From the NCBI GenBank assembly GCA_021397835.1, contig JAJFZO010000799.1, positions 806,001 through 870,000 on the forward strand: a stretch of DNA of 64,000 nt. Reading direction: 5' to 3'. The stretch comes from Moringa oleifera (Eukaryota; Streptophyta; Magnoliopsida; Brassicales; Moringaceae). Position 1 is the stretch's first letter. Each line of letters starts with the position of its first letter. Below, piece by piece: positions 63,488-64,000 of the stretch. A model generated the notes under the pieces. The model was not told the origin of the DNA. It did no database searches and saw only the letters and a list, made by a program, of their open reading frames with translations. Both the position numbers and the translations under genes were made by a program.

Positions 63488-64000
63488 TAAAAGAATCCAA
63501 CTGGACTTGAAAACATTTGTTCACATTCGTTCACCTTCTTTAGAAATTACGAGGTTCTCGAAGGTAAACATTAAGCTTTTCTCTGCCCGTCATCAAACAA
63601 AGCAAATATAGGTTTTAATTCCTCCACATCCAAGTGTTTTTTATGCTTTCACCAAAGATCGTCAACTTATGCATCTAGCCTTCACCTCACAAATGTGTTG
63701 GTTAACTCAATCTCATCAGGTGCTTTTCTCCCCCTGCTCTTCTATAGGCTAGCTTTCACCCTTACCTGATATCTGAGCAAGCTAGTATTCTTAGATTCAA
63801 TCGGTAAGGCATCTCTAACCTTTATAAGGAAGAACAAGCAGGTAATCCAGTGCTATCGATCGAGAGAAGGGAATTACCTGCTAACTAGGACCTCACCTTT
63901 CTTTGACAATAACTTAGTGGATATATAGATAGCACTAACCAGAACTGTAGAAGTTGGATCCGATCGATAGGCAATTAAGGACCCACTAAAAAAAGCTTCA
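63488..64000. other. Unique sequence after copy B
   Basis: No homology to the sequence after copy A except the short word ctcatcaggtgc (63709 region and 14612 region). No gene was recognised. Confidence 0.5.

Overview
This is a stretch of land-plant DNA, almost certainly nuclear. Its matrix is decayed mitochondrial DNA and it is broken up by nuclear DNA transposons. The anchor is a matR pseudogene (the maturase encoded in nad1 intron 4) together with the small nad1 exon d. Both are on the minus strand and occur twice, at 0.4-3.0 kb and 49.5-52.1 kb. Both matR copies carry many stops and frameshifts and differ from each other mostly by C/T and G/A transitions. A living mitochondrial genome would not keep two rotted copies of matR next to CACTA and Mutator-like elements, so I read the window as an old NUMT (nuclear insertion of mitochondrial DNA) that was later duplicated. 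An unusual mitochondrial genome cannot be fully excluded from sequence alone. No gene in the window looks functional in the ordinary sense. The best preserved reading frame is a SUMO-protease-like (Ulp1) module inside a transposon.

Layout. 1-14609 is copy A of a large repeat and 49096-63487 is copy B, in direct orientation about 49 kb apart. Each holds, in the same order, ψmatR, nad1 exon d, a long unassigned mitochondria-like stretch, and a decayed LINE reverse transcriptase on the minus strand. 14610-24486 is unduplicated mitochondria-like DNA without a gene I can name. 24487-29555 is a complete CACTA element with terminal inverted repeats, a 3-bp ATT target duplication, self-complementary subterminal repeats, two tandem arrays, captured pieces of the 26S proteasome ATPase gene RPT2, a truncated tnp2-like transposase and a Ulp1-like protease module. 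32068-34119 is a decayed Mutator-like transposase on the minus strand. 35370-36110 is a degenerate minisatellite. 36473-36804 is the right end of another CACTA-like element. 41195-44524 is a third, divergent CACTA-like element with a GC-rich array rich in CCATGG and TTCGAA. The remaining gaps (29.6-32.0, 34.1-35.4, 36.8-41.2 and 44.5-49.1 kb) look like the mitochondrial matrix or AT-rich transposon flank and contain nothing I can identify.

Order of events (inference). Mitochondrial DNA entered the nucleus by a DNA route, since nad1 intron 4 is still present. The LINE sequence was there before the A/B duplication, because both copies carry it at the same place. The CACTA and MULE elements lie in the unique middle part. 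The copies then diverged by transitions, reciprocal indels and local array changes such as the 48-bp triplication found only in copy B.
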